From Paucimonas lemoignei (GTDB taxonomy: Bacteria; Pseudomonadota; Gammaproteobacteria; Pseudomonadales; Pseudomonadaceae), in NCBI GenBank assembly GCA_900475325.1, contig LS483371.1, forward strand, positions 2,232,001-2,296,000: a stretch of DNA of 64,000 nucleotides, given 5' to 3'. Positions 43,321 to 53,042 of this stretch are shown one piece after another (the stretch's first letter is position 1; every line of letters begins with the position of its first letter). A program made the position numbers and the translations under genes. Under the pieces are notes generated by a model. It was not told the origin of the DNA. It made no database searches and worked only from the letters and a program-made list of their open reading frames with translations.

Positions 43321-45696
43321 TTGGTAGAGTACGTAGTTTCCCTCGATAAGCTCGGCGTCCATGATGTGGAGCATGTGGGGGGCAAGAACGCATCCCTCGG
43401 CGAAATGATCAGCAACCTTGCAGGTGCTGGCGTTTCGGTGCCCGGTGGCTTCGCCACTACGGCCCAGGCCTACCGTGATTTTCTTGAGCTCAGTGGTCTG
43501 AACGATCAGATCCACTCCGCTCTGGACGCTCTTGATGTCGACGATGTCAATGCGCTGGCCAAAACCGGCGCGCAGATTCGTCAGTGGATCATGGAAGCCG
43601 AATTCCCCGAGAAGCTCAACGCCGAGATTCGCACCGCCTTTGCCGAACTGTCGGCAGGTAACCCGAATCTGGCCGTTGCCGTGCGTTCTTCCGCCACCGC
43701 TGAAGACCTTCCGGACGCTTCCTTTGCCGGCCAACAGGAAACCTTCCTTAATATCCGCGGCGTCGAGAACGTCATCCGTGCGGCCAAGGAAGTGTTTGCC
43801 TCATTGTTCAATGACCGGGCCATTTCCTACCGCGTTCACCAGGGTTTCGACCACAAGCTGGTGGCCCTCTCGGCTGGCGTGCAGCGCATGGTCCGCTCCG
43901 AGACCGGCACTGCGGGCGTGATGTTCACGCTGGACACCGAGTCCGGTTTTCGTGATGTGGTGTTCATTACCGGTGCCTATGGCCTGGGTGAAACCGTGGT
44001 GCAGGGCGCGGTCAACCCTGACGAATTCTACGTTCACAAACACACCCTTGCCGCCGGTCGCCCGGCCATCCTGCGCCGCAACCTGGGCAGCAAGGCCATC
44101 AAGATGATCTACGGCGACGAAGCCAAGGCCGGTCGTTCGGTGAAAACCGTTGATGTCGAGCCTGCCGAGCGCGCCCGTTTCTGCCTGAGCGATGACGAAG
44201 TCGCCGAGTTGGCCAAGCAGGCAATGATCATCGAGAAGCACTACAAAGCGCCGATGGACATCGAGTGGGCTAAAGACGGTGACGACGGCAAGCTGTACAT
44301 CGTGCAGGCGCGTCCGGAAACCGTGAAAAGCCGCGCCCAGGCCAACGTCATGGAGCGGTACCTGCTCAAGGAAACCGGCACCGTGCTGGTTGAAGGCCGT
44401 GCCATCGGCCAGCGCATCGGCGCAGGGAAGGTGCGGATCATCAAGGACGTCTCGGAGATGGACAAAGTCCAGCCGGGCGACGTGCTGGTGTCCGACATGA
44501 CCGACCCTGACTGGGAACCGGTCATGAAGCGCGCCAGCGCCATCGTTACCAACCGGGGCGGTCGTACCTGCCACGCGGCGATCATTGCCCGTGAGCTGGG
44601 CATTCCAGCGGTAGTGGGTTGTGGCAACGCCACCCAGCTGCTGCAGGACGGGCAGGGCGTGACAGTCTCCTGTGCCGAAGGTGACACCGGCTATATCTTC
44701 GAAGGCGAACTGGGCTTTGACATCAAGACCAACTCAGTCGATGCCATGCCAGAACTGCCGTTCAAAATCATGATGAACGTCGGCAACCCGGACCGCGCCT
44801 TTGATTTTGCCCAGTTGCCCAACGCCGGTGTCGGCCTGGCGCGCCTGGAATTCATCATCAACCGCATGATCGGCGTGCACCCCAAGGCGCTGCTCAATTA
44901 CGACAGCTTGCCTCAGGACATCAAAGACAGTGTCGACAAGCGGATTGCGGGCTACGACGACCCGGTCGGCTTCTATGTCGAGAAGCTGGTCGAGGGCATC
45001 AGTACCCTGGCGGCAGCATTTACCCCGAAAAAGGTCATCGTGCGTCTGTCGGACTTCAAGTCCAACGAGTACGCCAACCTGATTGGCGGCAAGATGTACG
45101 AGCCTGAAGAAGAAAACCCGATGCTGGGTTTCCGCGGGGCTTCGCGTTACATCAGCGAAAACTTCCGCGACTGCTTCGAGCTGGAATGCCGCGCCCTCAA
45201 GCGTGTGCGCGAAGAGATGGGCCTGACCAACGTCGAAATCATGGTGCCGTTCGTACGTACCCTGGGTGAAGCCAGTCAGGTGATTGATCTGCTGGCCGAG
45301 AACGGCCTGAAACGCGGCGAGAACGGCCTGCGCATCATCATGATGTGCGAACTGCCGTCCAACGCGATTCTGGCCGAAGAGTTCCTTGAGTACTTCGACG
45401 GCTTCTCCATCGGCTCCAACGACCTGACCCAGCTGACCCTGGGCCTGGACCGTGACTCCGGGGTCATCGCCCATCTGTTCGATGAGCGTAACCCGGCCGT
45501 CAAGAAGCTGCTGTCCAACGCCATTCAGGCGTGCAATAAGGCCGGCAAGTACATCGGCATCTGCGGCCAGGGCCCTTCGGATCACCCGGATCTGGCGCGC
45601 TGGTTGATGGATCAGGGGATTGAAAGCGTTTCATTGAACCCCGATTCGGTGCTCGAAACCTGGTTCTTCCTGGCGGAAGCTCAGGCGCCTGTCTGA
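43321..45696 (+). CDS. ppsA: Phosphoenolpyruvate synthase
   Basis: A 791-residue enzyme that converts pyruvate and ATP to PEP, AMP and phosphate for gluconeogenesis. Domain order is an N-terminal ATP-grasp-like domain ([31 protein letters not shown]), the phosphohistidine domain ([21 protein letters not shown], with the threonine targeted by PpsR adjacent to the His), and the C-terminal PEP/pyruvate barrel ([37 protein letters not shown]). The start is TTG 43321, giving [12 protein letters not shown] and the usual length, with GGAGAG eight bases upstream. A frame back to 43207 would run through the leader. A terminator follows. Confidence 0.95.
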   Translation: MVEYVVSLDKLGVHDVEHVGGKNASLGEMISNLAGAGVSVPGGFATTAQAYRDFLELSGLNDQIHSALDALDVDDVNALAKTGAQIRQWIMEAEFPEKLNAEIRTAFAELSAGNPNLAVAVRSSATAEDLPDASFAGQQETFLNIRGVENVIRAAKEVFASLFNDRAISYRVHQGFDHKLVALSAGVQRMVRSETGTAGVMFTLDTESGFRDVVFITGAYGLGETVVQGAVNPDEFYVHKHTLAAGRPAILRRNLGSKAIKMIYGDEAKAGRSVKTVDVEPAERARFCLSDDEVAELAKQAMIIEKHYKAPMDIEWAKDGDDGKLYIVQARPETVKSRAQANVMERYLLKETGTVLVEGRAIGQRIGAGKVRIIKDVSEMDKVQPGDVLVSDMTDPDWEPVMKRASAIVTNRGGRTCHAAIIARELGIPAVVGCGNATQLLQDGQGVTVSCAEGDTGYIFEGELGFDIKTNSVDAMPELPFKIMMNVGNPDRAFDFAQLPNAGVGLARLEFIINRMIGVHPKALLNYDSLPQDIKDSVDKRIAGYDDPVGFYVEKLVEGISTLAAAFTPKKVIVRLSDFKSNEYANLIGGKMYEPEEENPMLGFRGASRYISENFRDCFELECRALKRVREEMGLTNVEIMVPFVRTLGEASQVIDLLAENGLKRGENGLRIIMMCELPSNAILAEEFLEYFDGFSIGSNDLTQLTLGLDRDSGVIAHLFDERNPAVKKLLSNAIQACNKAGKYIGICGQGPSDHPDLARWLMDQGIESVSLNPDSVLETWFFLAEAQAPV

Positions 45697-45723
45697 GTTG
45701 ATCTGATCTGATGTCATTGAGGC

Positions 45724-45760
45724 AAGCCCCATCTGTCCATGCGGCAGATCGGGGCTTTTT
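45724..45760 (+). terminator. Rho-independent terminator after ppsA
   Basis: AAGCCCCATCTG and CAGATCGGGGCTT pair with a single bulged C around a nine-base loop, followed by TTTTT at 45756-45760. It lies 28 bases past the ppsA stop and rules out starts of the next gene that fall inside it. Confidence 0.85.
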
Positions 45761-45812
45761 CATGTTTACCCGGATGGTTTCTCGTGAACCGTCCTTTTAT
45801 CGTTCGAGCAAT

Positions 45813-46805
45813 ATGCAAAGCAGCAGCAATCTCTTTCCCGTGGCTTTGATCAGCGCCGAGCGTTGTGGTGACCTGATCGAAGACGTATACCGCCTCAAGC
45901 CCGCCACCAGTCCTGACTACAGTGTCGAGATCGCCGTGACCCGACTCGGCCTCGTGGCGCAACCCGACGTGCGCGGCGTGCCGGTGATCCTGTTGCACGG
46001 CAGTTTTTCCAATCGACGCTTCTGGTACTCCCCCAAAGGCGTTGGCCTGGGCGCCTACCTTGCGCGTGCCGGGTTCGATGTGTGGATTCCGGAGATGCGT
46101 GGGCATGGCCTGTCAGCGCGCAATCAGGCTTATCGCCAGAACCGGGTGGCCGATTACGCGCGCTACGACCTGCCTGCCATTGCCGCGTTTGTACATGAGC
46201 AGAGCGGGCAAATCCCGCACTGGATTGGCCATTCACTGGGTGGCACCACCCTGGCGGCGGCATTGGGCGGGCAGCATCTGGGGCCTGAGTCTGCGGCATC
46301 GGTGGCGTTGTTCGGTAGCCAGGTCAGTCGTGACTACTGGCCGTTGAAGATCCCGCCCGTGCAATGGGCCGGGCGCATGTTGCTCAAGCCTTTCGATCAT
46401 ATTTCAGGGGCGCGCTTCAAGCGTGGGCCGGAGGATGAGCCGATTGGGCTGGTCCTCGAAAGCCTGCGCTGGCATGGCTTGTTCGGCCGTTTTGGTGACC
46501 GGGAGACCGATTGGTGGGCCGGTTTGAGCCGCGTTGAGGTCCCGGTTCTGGCGGTGGCCGCCATGGGCGATTTCCAGGATCCGGTGTGGGCCTGTCGCAA
46601 GTTGTTTGATCAGATCGGCTCGCCACGGCGTCAATTCCTTTGCCTGGGGCGTAAGCAGGGTTTCAGCGAAGACTTCAATCACGTCCAGATGCTGGTCAGC
46701 AAAAGTGCGCAGCGCGAAGTGTGGCCGCTGGTTAAAGACTGGCTGGACCAAGGCTCTTTGCCTGTACCGGAGCTGTCGCAGGCGCAGATGGTTGCCGCTG
46801 ACTGA
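45813..46805 (+). CDS. Alpha/beta hydrolase
   Basis: A 330-residue alpha/beta hydrolase. The oxyanion strand is VILLHGSFSNRRFW, the nucleophile elbow is WIGHSLGGTTLAAAL (Ser of GHSLGG), the acid lies near VLAVAAMGDFQDPV, and the catalytic His is probably in EDFNHVQML. The substrate is unknown; the fold covers esterases, lipases and thioesterases. ATG 45813 was chosen because upstream in-frame codons run into the ppsA terminator; ATG 45762 or 45774 cannot be excluded. It stands between ppsA and rraA and appears monocistronic. Confidence 0.8.
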   Translation: MQSSSNLFPVALISAERCGDLIEDVYRLKPATSPDYSVEIAVTRLGLVAQPDVRGVPVILLHGSFSNRRFWYSPKGVGLGAYLARAGFDVWIPEMRGHGLSARNQAYRQNRVADYARYDLPAIAAFVHEQSGQIPHWIGHSLGGTTLAAALGGQHLGPESAASVALFGSQVSRDYWPLKIPPVQWAGRMLLKPFDHISGARFKRGPEDEPIGLVLESLRWHGLFGRFGDRETDWWAGLSRVEVPVLAVAAMGDFQDPVWACRKLFDQIGSPRRQFLCLGRKQGFSEDFNHVQMLVSKSAQREVWPLVKDWLDQGSLPVPELSQAQMVAAD

Positions 46806-46927
46806 CCTCAAGGCATTTCGCTGGGCACGGGTTGCGACTAAGCTACGACCCAGCTTCGTAAACCGCCAGCTAAGCTGGGTGCTTGAGTTAGCCAAGCCAT
46901 TGATCTTTCGCCTACAGGAGTTACGTC

Positions 46928-47416
46928 ATGCACTACATCACTCCGGATTTATGCGATGCCTACCCCGAGCTGGTCCAGGTCGTGGAGCCCATGTTCAGCA
47001 ATTTCGGCGGCCGGGATTCGTTCGGCGGTGAGATCGTCACCGTCAAATGCTTCGAGGACAACTCCCGGGTCAAAGAGCTCGCCGAGCTGGATGGCTCAGG
47101 CAAAGTGCTGGTTGTGGACGGCGGCGGGTCCCTGCGCTGCGCCTTGCTCGGCGACATGATTGCCGAGCGGGCAGCGCATAACGGCTGGCACGGCGTGGTG
47201 ATCTACGGGTGTATTCGTGACGTGGACATGCTGGCTCAGACTGATCTGGGTGTGCAGGCCTTGGCCAGCCATCCATTGCGCTCCAACCGTCGTGGCGCTG
47301 GCGATCTGGATCTGGCGGTAACCTTTGGCGGCGTCACGTTCCGCCCGGGTGAATATGTGTATGCCGACAACAACGGCATTATTGTCTCGCCATCGCCTTT
47401 GAAAATGCCTGAATAA
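46928..47416 (+). CDS. rraA: Ribonuclease E activity regulator RraA
   Basis: A 162-residue protein of the RraA family, a ring-shaped trimer related to methyltransferase-like/aldolase folds. Recognisable strings: [46 protein letters not shown] and [24 protein letters not shown]. In E. coli RraA binds and inhibits RNase E; stand-alone members elsewhere act as 4-hydroxy-4-methyl-2-oxoglutarate aldolases. The conserved [12 protein letters not shown] and R-D pair fit either. AGGAG precedes the ATG, and cmaX begins 11 bases after the stop. Confidence 0.9.
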   Translation: MHYITPDLCDAYPELVQVVEPMFSNFGGRDSFGGEIVTVKCFEDNSRVKELAELDGSGKVLVVDGGGSLRCALLGDMIAERAAHNGWHGVVIYGCIRDVDMLAQTDLGVQALASHPLRSNRRGAGDLDLAVTFGGVTFRPGEYVYADNNGIIVSPSPLKMPE

Positions 47417-47427
47417 GCGAAGCTTTG

Positions 47428-48423
47428 ATGTTCGATGAAACCAACGCGCAGTGGGGGCTGGTCCATGCTCTCGTATTGGATGGTAAAGGTGGCGCGCGCT
47501 TCATCGCCCGCACTGAGCTCGATTGCCTGCAGCTGCAGCCAGACGAAAGCGTCTGGCTGCACTGGGACCGCGGGCATCCACAGACCCACAGCTGGCTGCG
47601 CACCGCCAGCGGCTTGAGTGAGTTCGCCTGCGATCTACTGCTGGAAGAGAATACCCGGCCGCGTTTATTGCCGTTGCCGGATGAGAAGCTGCTGTTGTTC
47701 CTGCGCGGGGTGAATCTCAACCCGGGTGCCGAACCTGAAGACATGGTTTCGGTGCGGATTTTTGCAGCGGCGCAGCAAGTGATCTCCCTGCGACTGCGCC
47801 CGTTGCGTGCCACCGATGAACTCATCGAACAGCTTAATGAAGGCAAAGGCCCGAAAAACGCCTCCGAACTCATCCTCTATCTGGCTCAGTTTCTGACCGA
47901 CAAGGTCCAGGCGCTGGTCGGCGACCTCACCGAATCGGTGGATGAAGAGGAAGAAAAAATAGATGCCGACGAACGGTACACGCCTGATCACGGGCAGATG
48001 CTGCACATCCGTCGTCGAGCGGCAGGGCTGCGTCGTTTTCTGGGGCCGCAGCGCGATATCTACGGCCAGCTAAGCCGCAGCAAATTACCCTGGTTCGTCG
48101 AGGACGATGCCGACTACTGGAACGAGCTGAACAACAGCCTGACGCGTTACCTCGAAGAGCTTGAATTGACCCGCGAGCGAGTGGGGCTGGTGCTTGAGTC
48201 CGAAGACAGGCGTCTGCGCGAGCGGATGAATCGGACCATGTACCGCTTTGGGATCATCACGGGAATCTTCCTGCCGATGAGTTTCCTGACCGGGCTGCTG
48301 GGGATTAACGTAGGCGGTATTCCCGGCTCATCGAGCCCCTACGGATTTCTGATCGCCTGCCTGTTGATCGCCGGGGTAGCGCTTGGGCAATGGTGGCTGT
48401 TTAGACGGTTGCGCTGGGTATGA
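47428..48423 (+). CDS. cmaX: CorA/ZntB-family transporter CmaX
   Basis: A 331-residue CorA-superfamily divalent cation transporter. The N-terminal cytosolic domain leads through a long helix (LEELELTRERVGLVLESEDRRLRERMNR) to two C-terminal membrane helices. The pore signature appears as GIN in LTGLLGINVGGIPG, the ZntB-like variant of GMN. In Pseudomonas cmaX sits upstream of crfX, cmpX, sigX and oprF and is linked to the SigX response, as here. The ATG at 47428 follows an in-frame TTG. Confidence 0.9.
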   Translation: MFDETNAQWGLVHALVLDGKGGARFIARTELDCLQLQPDESVWLHWDRGHPQTHSWLRTASGLSEFACDLLLEENTRPRLLPLPDEKLLLFLRGVNLNPGAEPEDMVSVRIFAAAQQVISLRLRPLRATDELIEQLNEGKGPKNASELILYLAQFLTDKVQALVGDLTESVDEEEEKIDADERYTPDHGQMLHIRRRAAGLRRFLGPQRDIYGQLSRSKLPWFVEDDADYWNELNNSLTRYLEELELTRERVGLVLESEDRRLRERMNRTMYRFGIITGIFLPMSFLTGLLGINVGGIPGSSSPYGFLIACLLIAGVALGQWWLFRRLRWV

Positions 48424-48521
48424 CAGGTGCGTTTATGATGTCGGCGCCGAAGGGTTGTGACTCGTGCAGAATTGGTCGCGTCTTTTAGTGACGTTACGTG
48501 AAGGGGTTATGCGAGGGGCAT

Positions 48522-48770
48522 ATGCACGATCCGTTTGAAGAATCTTTACGCGACATGCTCAATTCGTCATCCTCCAGCCGGGATGACGATGCGTGTTTGG
48601 GGCGAGTCCTGAAAACCGCCAATCGCCAGGTCGGCGCGGGTGTGTTGTTCAGTCTGTTGGGGCGCTGGTCCGAAGCGATGATGATCGCGTTGAATAATGG
48701 ATCCGCCCACGTTGCACCGGTTTCACGTCGCAAACTTTCTACCGCTCGTCCTGTTGATAAGGCTGATTGA
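48522..48770 (+). CDS. crfX: CrfX, small protein of the sigX locus
   Basis: An 82-residue protein starting MHDPFEESLRDMLNSSSSSRDDD, identical in pattern to Pseudomonas CrfX. ATG 48522 was chosen because GAGGGG lies just upstream and the family starts there. It has a Ser/Asp-rich N-terminal region, a short hydrophobic centre (VGAGVLFSLLGRWSEAMMIALNN) and a basic tail. Its function is not established. It is two bases from cmpX and therefore co-transcribed. The 98-base gap to cmaX holds the likely crfX promoter, which other pseudomonads place under SigX. Confidence 0.88.
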   Translation: MHDPFEESLRDMLNSSSSSRDDDACLGRVLKTANRQVGAGVLFSLLGRWSEAMMIALNNGSAHVAPVSRRKLSTARPVDKAD

Positions 48771-48772
48771 AC

Positions 48773-49597
48773 ATGGAATTGGATCTCTGGACTCAGAGTC
48801 TGGTTGCCGCAATGACTGCATTGTGGACCAAAGTAGCGAATTTCATTCCTAACCTGTTCGGCGCCCTCGTGGTGGTGCTGCTGGGTTTCGTCGTGGCCAA
48901 GCTGCTCGACACATTGCTGTCCAAATTACTCGCAAAACTGGGCCTTGATCGGTTGATGGCGGGCACCGGTCTGACCAAGTTGATCAGCCGCGCCGGTATT
49001 CAGGTGCCGATTTCAACGCTGATCGGCAAAATTGTTTATTGGTTCGTGCTCTTGATTTTTCTGGTTTCGGCGGCAGAATCGCTGGGGCTTGAGCGGGTTT
49101 CCGCAACGCTGGACATGTTGGCGCTGTATTTGCCCAAAGTATTTGGCGCTGCGCTGGTACTGCTGGTTGGCGTGTTGCTGGCGCAGTTGGTCAACGGTCT
49201 GGTGCGTGGTGCGGCCGAAGGCGTAGGCCTCGACTACTCGGCCGGGCTGGGGCGTATCGCACAGGGTCTGGTGATTATCATCAGTATTTCGGTGGCGATT
49301 AGTCAGCTGGAGGTCAAGACTGACCTGCTGAACCACGTGATCGTGATTGGTTTGATTACCGTCGGTCTGGCAATTGCCTTGGCCATGGGGCTGGGAAGTC
49401 GTGAGTTGGCCGGGCAGATCCTGGCAGGAATTTATGTGCGGGAGTTGTATCAGGTTGGGCAACAAGTGCGTGTTGGCGATGTCGAAGGCCAGATCGAAGA
49501 AATTGGTACGGTGAAAACCACTCTGCTGACCGAGGAGGGGGAGTTGGTTTCATTGTCCAACCGAATCCTTCTGGAGCAGCGAGTGAGCAGCCGTTAA
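48773..49597 (+). CDS. cmpX: CmpX, MscS-like mechanosensitive channel-type membrane protein
   Basis: A 274-residue inner-membrane protein with about five hydrophobic helices. The first two are at residues 5-45 (ATKVANFIPNLFGALVVVLLGFVVAK region), and a pore-like segment VIGLITVGLAIALAMGLGSRELAGQILAGIYVREL is followed by a small beta domain (QQVRVGDVEGQIEEIGTVKTTLL) as in MscS. In Pseudomonas CmpX affects envelope tension signalling and SigX activity. ATG 48773 follows an in-frame TTG. It is followed by sigX after 86 bases. Confidence 0.88.
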   Translation: MELDLWTQSLVAAMTALWTKVANFIPNLFGALVVVLLGFVVAKLLDTLLSKLLAKLGLDRLMAGTGLTKLISRAGIQVPISTLIGKIVYWFVLLIFLVSAAESLGLERVSATLDMLALYLPKVFGAALVLLVGVLLAQLVNGLVRGAAEGVGLDYSAGLGRIAQGLVIIISISVAISQLEVKTDLLNHVIVIGLITVGLAIALAMGLGSRELAGQILAGIYVRELYQVGQQVRVGDVEGQIEEIGTVKTTLLTEEGELVSLSNRILLEQRVSSR

Positions 49598-49683
49598 GCG
49601 GCTAACCTGCTACTCTATGCCGCCAGGAATCACCGGACCCCGGGCCGTGGCGGCCAATGACCTGACTGTCGGCACGACTTGTT

Positions 49684-50274
49684 TTGAATAACGCACAACC
49701 GTCAACGATGCGCTACGACCCCCGCGAGCTCTCTGATGAGGAGCTGGTTGCGCGGGCGCATGTCGAGCTTTTTCATGTGACGCGGGCTTACGAAGAGCTG
49801 ATGCGTCGCTACCAGCGAACACTTTTTAACGTCTGTGCACGTTATTTAGGGAACGATCGGGACGCTGACGATGTCTGTCAGGAAGTGATGCTTAAGGTGT
49901 TGTATGGCTTGAAAAATTTCGAGGGTAAATCGAAATTCAAAACCTGGCTCTACAGCATCACTTATAACGAATGCATCACGCAGTACAGAAAGGAACGGCG
50001 TAAGCGTCGCTTGATGGACGCTTTGAGTCTGGATCCACTTGAGGAAGCGTCGGAAGAAAAGACGCCAAAACCTGAAGAACGGGGTGGGCTCGATCGCTGG
50101 CTGGTGTATGTGAACCCGATCGATCGGGAGATTCTGGTGCTGCGATTCGTCGCAGAATTGGAATTCCAGGAGATCGCAGACATCATGCACATGGGCTTGA
50201 GCGCAACGAAAATGCGCTACAAGCGGGCTTTAGATAAATTACGTGAGAAATTTGCAGGCGTTACCGAAACTTAA
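49684..50274 (+). CDS. sigX: ECF sigma factor SigX
   Basis: A 196-residue ECF sigma. Region 2 is visible as FNVCARYLGNDRDADDVCQEVMLKVLYGLKNFEGKSKF-like text, then TWLYSITYNECITQYRKERRK; region 4 ends with DREILVLRFVAELEFQEIADIMHMGLSATKMRYKRA. SigX governs envelope, fatty acid synthesis and oprF expression in Pseudomonas. No anti-sigma gene is adjacent, as is usual for SigX; the upstream cmpX may play a sensing role. The start is TTG 49684, which matches the known family N-terminus; ATG 49708 is the alternative. Confidence 0.92.
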   Translation: MNNAQPSTMRYDPRELSDEELVARAHVELFHVTRAYEELMRRYQRTLFNVCARYLGNDRDADDVCQEVMLKVLYGLKNFEGKSKFKTWLYSITYNECITQYRKERRKRRLMDALSLDPLEEASEEKTPKPEERGGLDRWLVYVNPIDREILVLRFVAELEFQEIADIMHMGLSATKMRYKRALDKLREKFAGVTET

Positions 50275-50300
50275 CTCGGTGCAAATATCTCTAACGAGCA

Positions 50301-50349
50301 GGCAAGTTCTGATAGACTTGCCGATGAGTTGTCCCCAGATATGTGGGAC
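50301..50349 (+). promoter_or_regulatory. Two hairpins in the sigX-oprF gap
   Basis: GGCAAGT and ACTTGCC (50301-50307 and 50316-50322) form a seven-base stem around an eight-base loop. GTCCC and GGGAC (50331-50335, 50345-50349) form a second, weaker one. Neither is followed by a T-run, so they may be 5' leader structure of oprF mRNA rather than a terminator. Confidence 0.4.
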
Positions 50350-50381
50350 TGCTTTACAATCACCAGATGGGGATTTAACGG

Positions 50382-51416
50382 ATGAAACTGAAAAACACCT
50401 TGGGCTTGGCCATTGGTACTATTGTTGCCGCGGCATCTTTCGGCGCTCTGGCTCAAGGCCAAGGCGCAGTCGAAATCGAAGGCTTCGCTAAGAAAGAGTA
50501 CTACGACAGCGCCCGTAACTTTAAAAACGACGGCAACCTGTTCGGCGGCTCCGTAGGCTACTTCCTGACCGACGACGTTGAAGTACGTCTGGGTTACGAC
50601 GAAGTCCACAACGTGCGTAGCGACAGCGGTAAGAACATCAAGGGCTCGAACACAGCTCTGGACGCTCTGTACCACTTCAACAACCCGGGCGACATGCTGC
50701 GTCCGTACGTTTCGGCTGGTTTCTCTGACCAAAGCATCGGTCAAGATGCTCGTGGCGGCCGTAACGGTTCGACCTTCGCCAACATCGGCGGCGGTGCCAA
50801 GCTTTACTTCACTGACAACTTCTATGCCCGTGCAGGCGTTGAAGCTCAGTACAACATCGACCAAGGCGACACCGAGTGGGCTCCAAGCGTCGGTATCGGC
50901 GTAAACTTCGGTGGCGGCTCCAAGAAAGTTGAAGCAGCACCAGCTCCAGTAGCTGAAGTTTGCTCCGACAGCGACAACGATGGCGTGTGCGACAACGTCG
51001 ACAAGTGCCCGGACACCCCAGCCAACGTTACCGTTGACGCTGATGGCTGCCCAGCAGTTGCTGAAGTTGTACGTGTTGAGCTGGACGTGAAGTTCGATTT
51101 CGACAAATCCGTAGTCAAGCCTAACAGCTACGGCGACATCAAGAACCTCGCTGACTTCATGCAACAGTACCCATCCACCACCACCACTGTTGAAGGTCAC
51201 ACTGACTCCGTCGGTCCTGACGCTTACAACCAGAAGCTGTCCGAGCGTCGTGCAAACGCCGTTAAACAGGTTCTGGTTAACCAGTACGGTGTTGGCGCTA
51301 GCCGCGTAAACTCGGTTGGTTATGGCGAATCCCGTCCAGTTGCTGATAACGCAACTGACGCTGGCCGCGCTGTAAACCGTCGCGTAGAAGCTGAAGTTGA
51401 AGCACAAGCTAAGTAA
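50382..51416 (+). CDS. oprF: Major outer-membrane porin and peptidoglycan-binding protein OprF
   Basis: A 344-residue OmpA-family protein. A signal peptide (MKLKNTLGLAIGTIVAAASFGALAQ region) precedes an eight-stranded N-terminal barrel. A proline/alanine-rich linker and the cysteine-loop DSDNDGVCDNVDKCPDTP follow, then the OmpA C-terminal domain (FDFDKSVVKPNSY, VEGHTDSVGPDAYN, LSERRANAVKQVL, GYGESRPVADN) that binds peptidoglycan. OprF sustains cell shape and is a slow general porin. The cysteine loop is an OprF hallmark. The gene is downstream of sigX, which drives part of its expression. Codon usage is strongly biased, as expected for an abundant protein. Confidence 0.96.
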   Translation: MKLKNTLGLAIGTIVAAASFGALAQGQGAVEIEGFAKKEYYDSARNFKNDGNLFGGSVGYFLTDDVEVRLGYDEVHNVRSDSGKNIKGSNTALDALYHFNNPGDMLRPYVSAGFSDQSIGQDARGGRNGSTFANIGGGAKLYFTDNFYARAGVEAQYNIDQGDTEWAPSVGIGVNFGGGSKKVEAAPAPVAEVCSDSDNDGVCDNVDKCPDTPANVTVDADGCPAVAEVVRVELDVKFDFDKSVVKPNSYGDIKNLADFMQQYPSTTTTVEGHTDSVGPDAYNQKLSERRANAVKQVLVNQYGVGASRVNSVGYGESRPVADNATDAGRAVNRRVEAEVEAQAK

Positions 51417-51444
51417 TTAGCCTGCTTCCCTCGCTTCAATAGAG

Positions 51445-51472
51445 AAGCCCGGCTTATGCCGGGCTTTTCTTT
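51445..51472 (+). terminator. Rho-independent terminator after oprF
   Basis: AAGCCCGGC-TTAT-GCCGGGCTT forms a perfect nine-base stem with a four-base loop, followed by TTCTTT. It lies 29 bases beyond the oprF stop. Confidence 0.93.
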
Positions 51473-51504
51473 GCCTGCGATTTGGCGGGTGACTGCGATG
51501 ATTC

Positions 51505-51569
51505 CTGTAATAGCTGCCGAAGGCTGCGAATTCTGCACGCTGGTTTCGCAGCCTTCGGCAGTGCCTGCA
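51505..51569. repeat. REP element (GTAGGAGCTGCCGAAGG type)
   Basis: CTGTAATAGCTGCCGAAGG and the matching CGCAGCCTTCGGCAGTGCC form an inverted pair between oprF and pyrD. The outer arms are slightly diverged (AATAGC for GGAGC). Confidence 0.75.
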
Positions 51570-51671
51570 TGACTACTGCGGCTTAAAACCTGCGCACATG
51601 CCTCGCGTCGAAGCGCCCAAGACGTCTATAATCGCCGCCCTGAATTCAGCTATTCACGAGCCGCGCCCCTC

Positions 51672-52697
51672 ATGTATAACCTGGCCCGCCAGTTACTGTT
51701 CAAACTCTCCCCGGAAACCTCACACGACCTGTCGCTGGATCTGATCGGGGCGGGTGGTCGGCTAGGCCTCAATGGCCTGTTGAGCAAGGCGCCGTCGCGT
51801 TTGCCGGTCAAGGTTATGGGGTTGGACTTTCCCAACCCTGTGGGCCTCGCCGCCGGGCTGGATAAAAACGGCGCGGCCATCGATGGCTTCGCACAGTTGG
51901 GCTTCGGTTTTGTTGAGATCGGTACCGTCACCCCGCGCCCACAGCCGGGTAATCCCAAGCCGCGTATCTTTCGGCTGCCTCATGCCGAGGCAATCATCAA
52001 TCGCATGGGGTTCAACAACCTCGGAGTTGATAACCTGGTCACTCGCGTCCAGGCCGCCAGCTACAAGGGCATCCTGGGGATCAACATCGGCAAGAACTTT
52101 GATACCCCCGTCGAGCGTGCGGTAGACGATTACCTGATCTGTCTGGACAAGGTTTACGCCCACGCCAGCTATGTCACGGTGAACGTCAGTTCGCCCAATA
52201 CTCCGGGCCTGCGCAGTCTGCAATTCGGTGACTCACTCAAGCAGCTGTTGGAAGCGTTGCGTGTGCGCCAGGAAGCTCTTACTCAATTGCACGGCAAACG
52301 TGTGCCGCTGGCCATCAAGATCGCCCCGGACATGACGGATGAGGAGACCGTGCTGGTTGCCGCTGCTCTGATCGAGTCGGGTATGGACGCCGTGATCGCC
52401 ACCAACACGACCCTTTCCCGTGAAGGCGTTGAGGGCTTGCCTCATGCGGATGAGGCGGGCGGTTTGTCGGGTGCGCCGGTCCGCGAGAAGAGTACTCACA
52501 CGGTCAAGATACTTGCCGCTGAGCTGGCGGGTCGCATGCCGATCATTGCAGCGGGCGGGATTACCGAGGGCAAGCACGCAGCTGAGAAAATCGCCGCAGG
52601 CGCAAGCCTTGTCCAGATCTACTCGGGCTTCATTTATAAGGGGCCGGCGTTAATTCGTCGGTCAGTGGACGCCATTGCAGCGATGCCACGGGCCTGA
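51672..52697 (+). CDS. pyrD: Dihydroorotate dehydrogenase (quinone), class 2
   Basis: A 341-residue membrane-associated flavoprotein of de novo pyrimidine synthesis, oxidising dihydroorotate with quinone. The N-terminal helical extension ([21 protein letters not shown]) marks class 2. Core features are [19 protein letters not shown], the FMN and substrate loop NRMGFNNLG, the catalytic Ser in [22 protein letters not shown] and the phosphate site [11 protein letters not shown]. It is preceded by a REP and followed by a two-sided hairpin shared with rmf. Confidence 0.95.
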   Translation: MYNLARQLLFKLSPETSHDLSLDLIGAGGRLGLNGLLSKAPSRLPVKVMGLDFPNPVGLAAGLDKNGAAIDGFAQLGFGFVEIGTVTPRPQPGNPKPRIFRLPHAEAIINRMGFNNLGVDNLVTRVQAASYKGILGINIGKNFDTPVERAVDDYLICLDKVYAHASYVTVNVSSPNTPGLRSLQFGDSLKQLLEALRVRQEALTQLHGKRVPLAIKIAPDMTDEETVLVAAALIESGMDAVIATNTTLSREGVEGLPHADEAGGLSGAPVREKSTHTVKILAAELAGRMPIIAAGGITEGKHAAEKIAAGASLVQIYSGFIYKGPALIRRSVDAIAAMPRA

Positions 52698-52712
52698 GCC
52701 GATTTATGGCAT

Positions 52713-52740
52713 AAAAAAGGGGTTCCAGATGGAACCCCTT
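52713..52740. terminator. Shared terminator between pyrD and rmf
   Basis: AAGGGGTTCC-AGAT-GGAACCCCTT is a perfect ten-base stem at 52717-52740. The A-run at 52713-52718 on the plus strand gives a T-run after the stem when read on the minus strand, so it best ends rmf. For pyrD it lacks a good T-run. Confidence 0.85.
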
Positions 52741-52826
52741 GGGCTTTACGCCCGGCGCCCGGATGGGACGCTTCTGGTTTTGATCGTCTTCAAGTTTTTT
52801 GATGGACTGGTCGGAGATTTACCTGA

Positions 52827-53042
52827 TTATCCGACCGCGTGAAGTTCGTTGAGCCTGTGGATTCCCGCAGTGCCGGTCATACCGTCCCAGTTGTCGCCAC
52901 GTCCTTCTCGCCAGCCATTGATCCAGGCTTGGCGCACCGACGGTAGAGTAAAAGGGCAAAGCTCACGGGATTTGCCATGAACACCAAATTGATATCCGCG
53001 TAAAAATGCTCTTTCCAACGGATCACGCTTAAGTCTTCTCAT
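52827..53042 (-). CDS. rmf: Ribosome modulation factor
   Basis: A 71-residue basic protein, MRRLKRDPLERAFLRGYQFG onward, with RQAWINGWREGRGDNWDG in the middle. This is the RMF pattern: an N-terminal RGYxxG helix and the conserved W-x-x-GW-R-x-G-R-x-D. RMF pairs 70S ribosomes into inactive 100S dimers in stationary phase. It is transcribed towards the shared terminator after pyrD and away from rlmL, the standard Pseudomonas order. AGGG lies about nine bases before the ATG. Confidence 0.93.
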   Translation of the reverse strand: MRRLKRDPLERAFLRGYQFGVHGKSRELCPFTLPSVRQAWINGWREGRGDNWDGMTGTAGIHRLNELHAVG

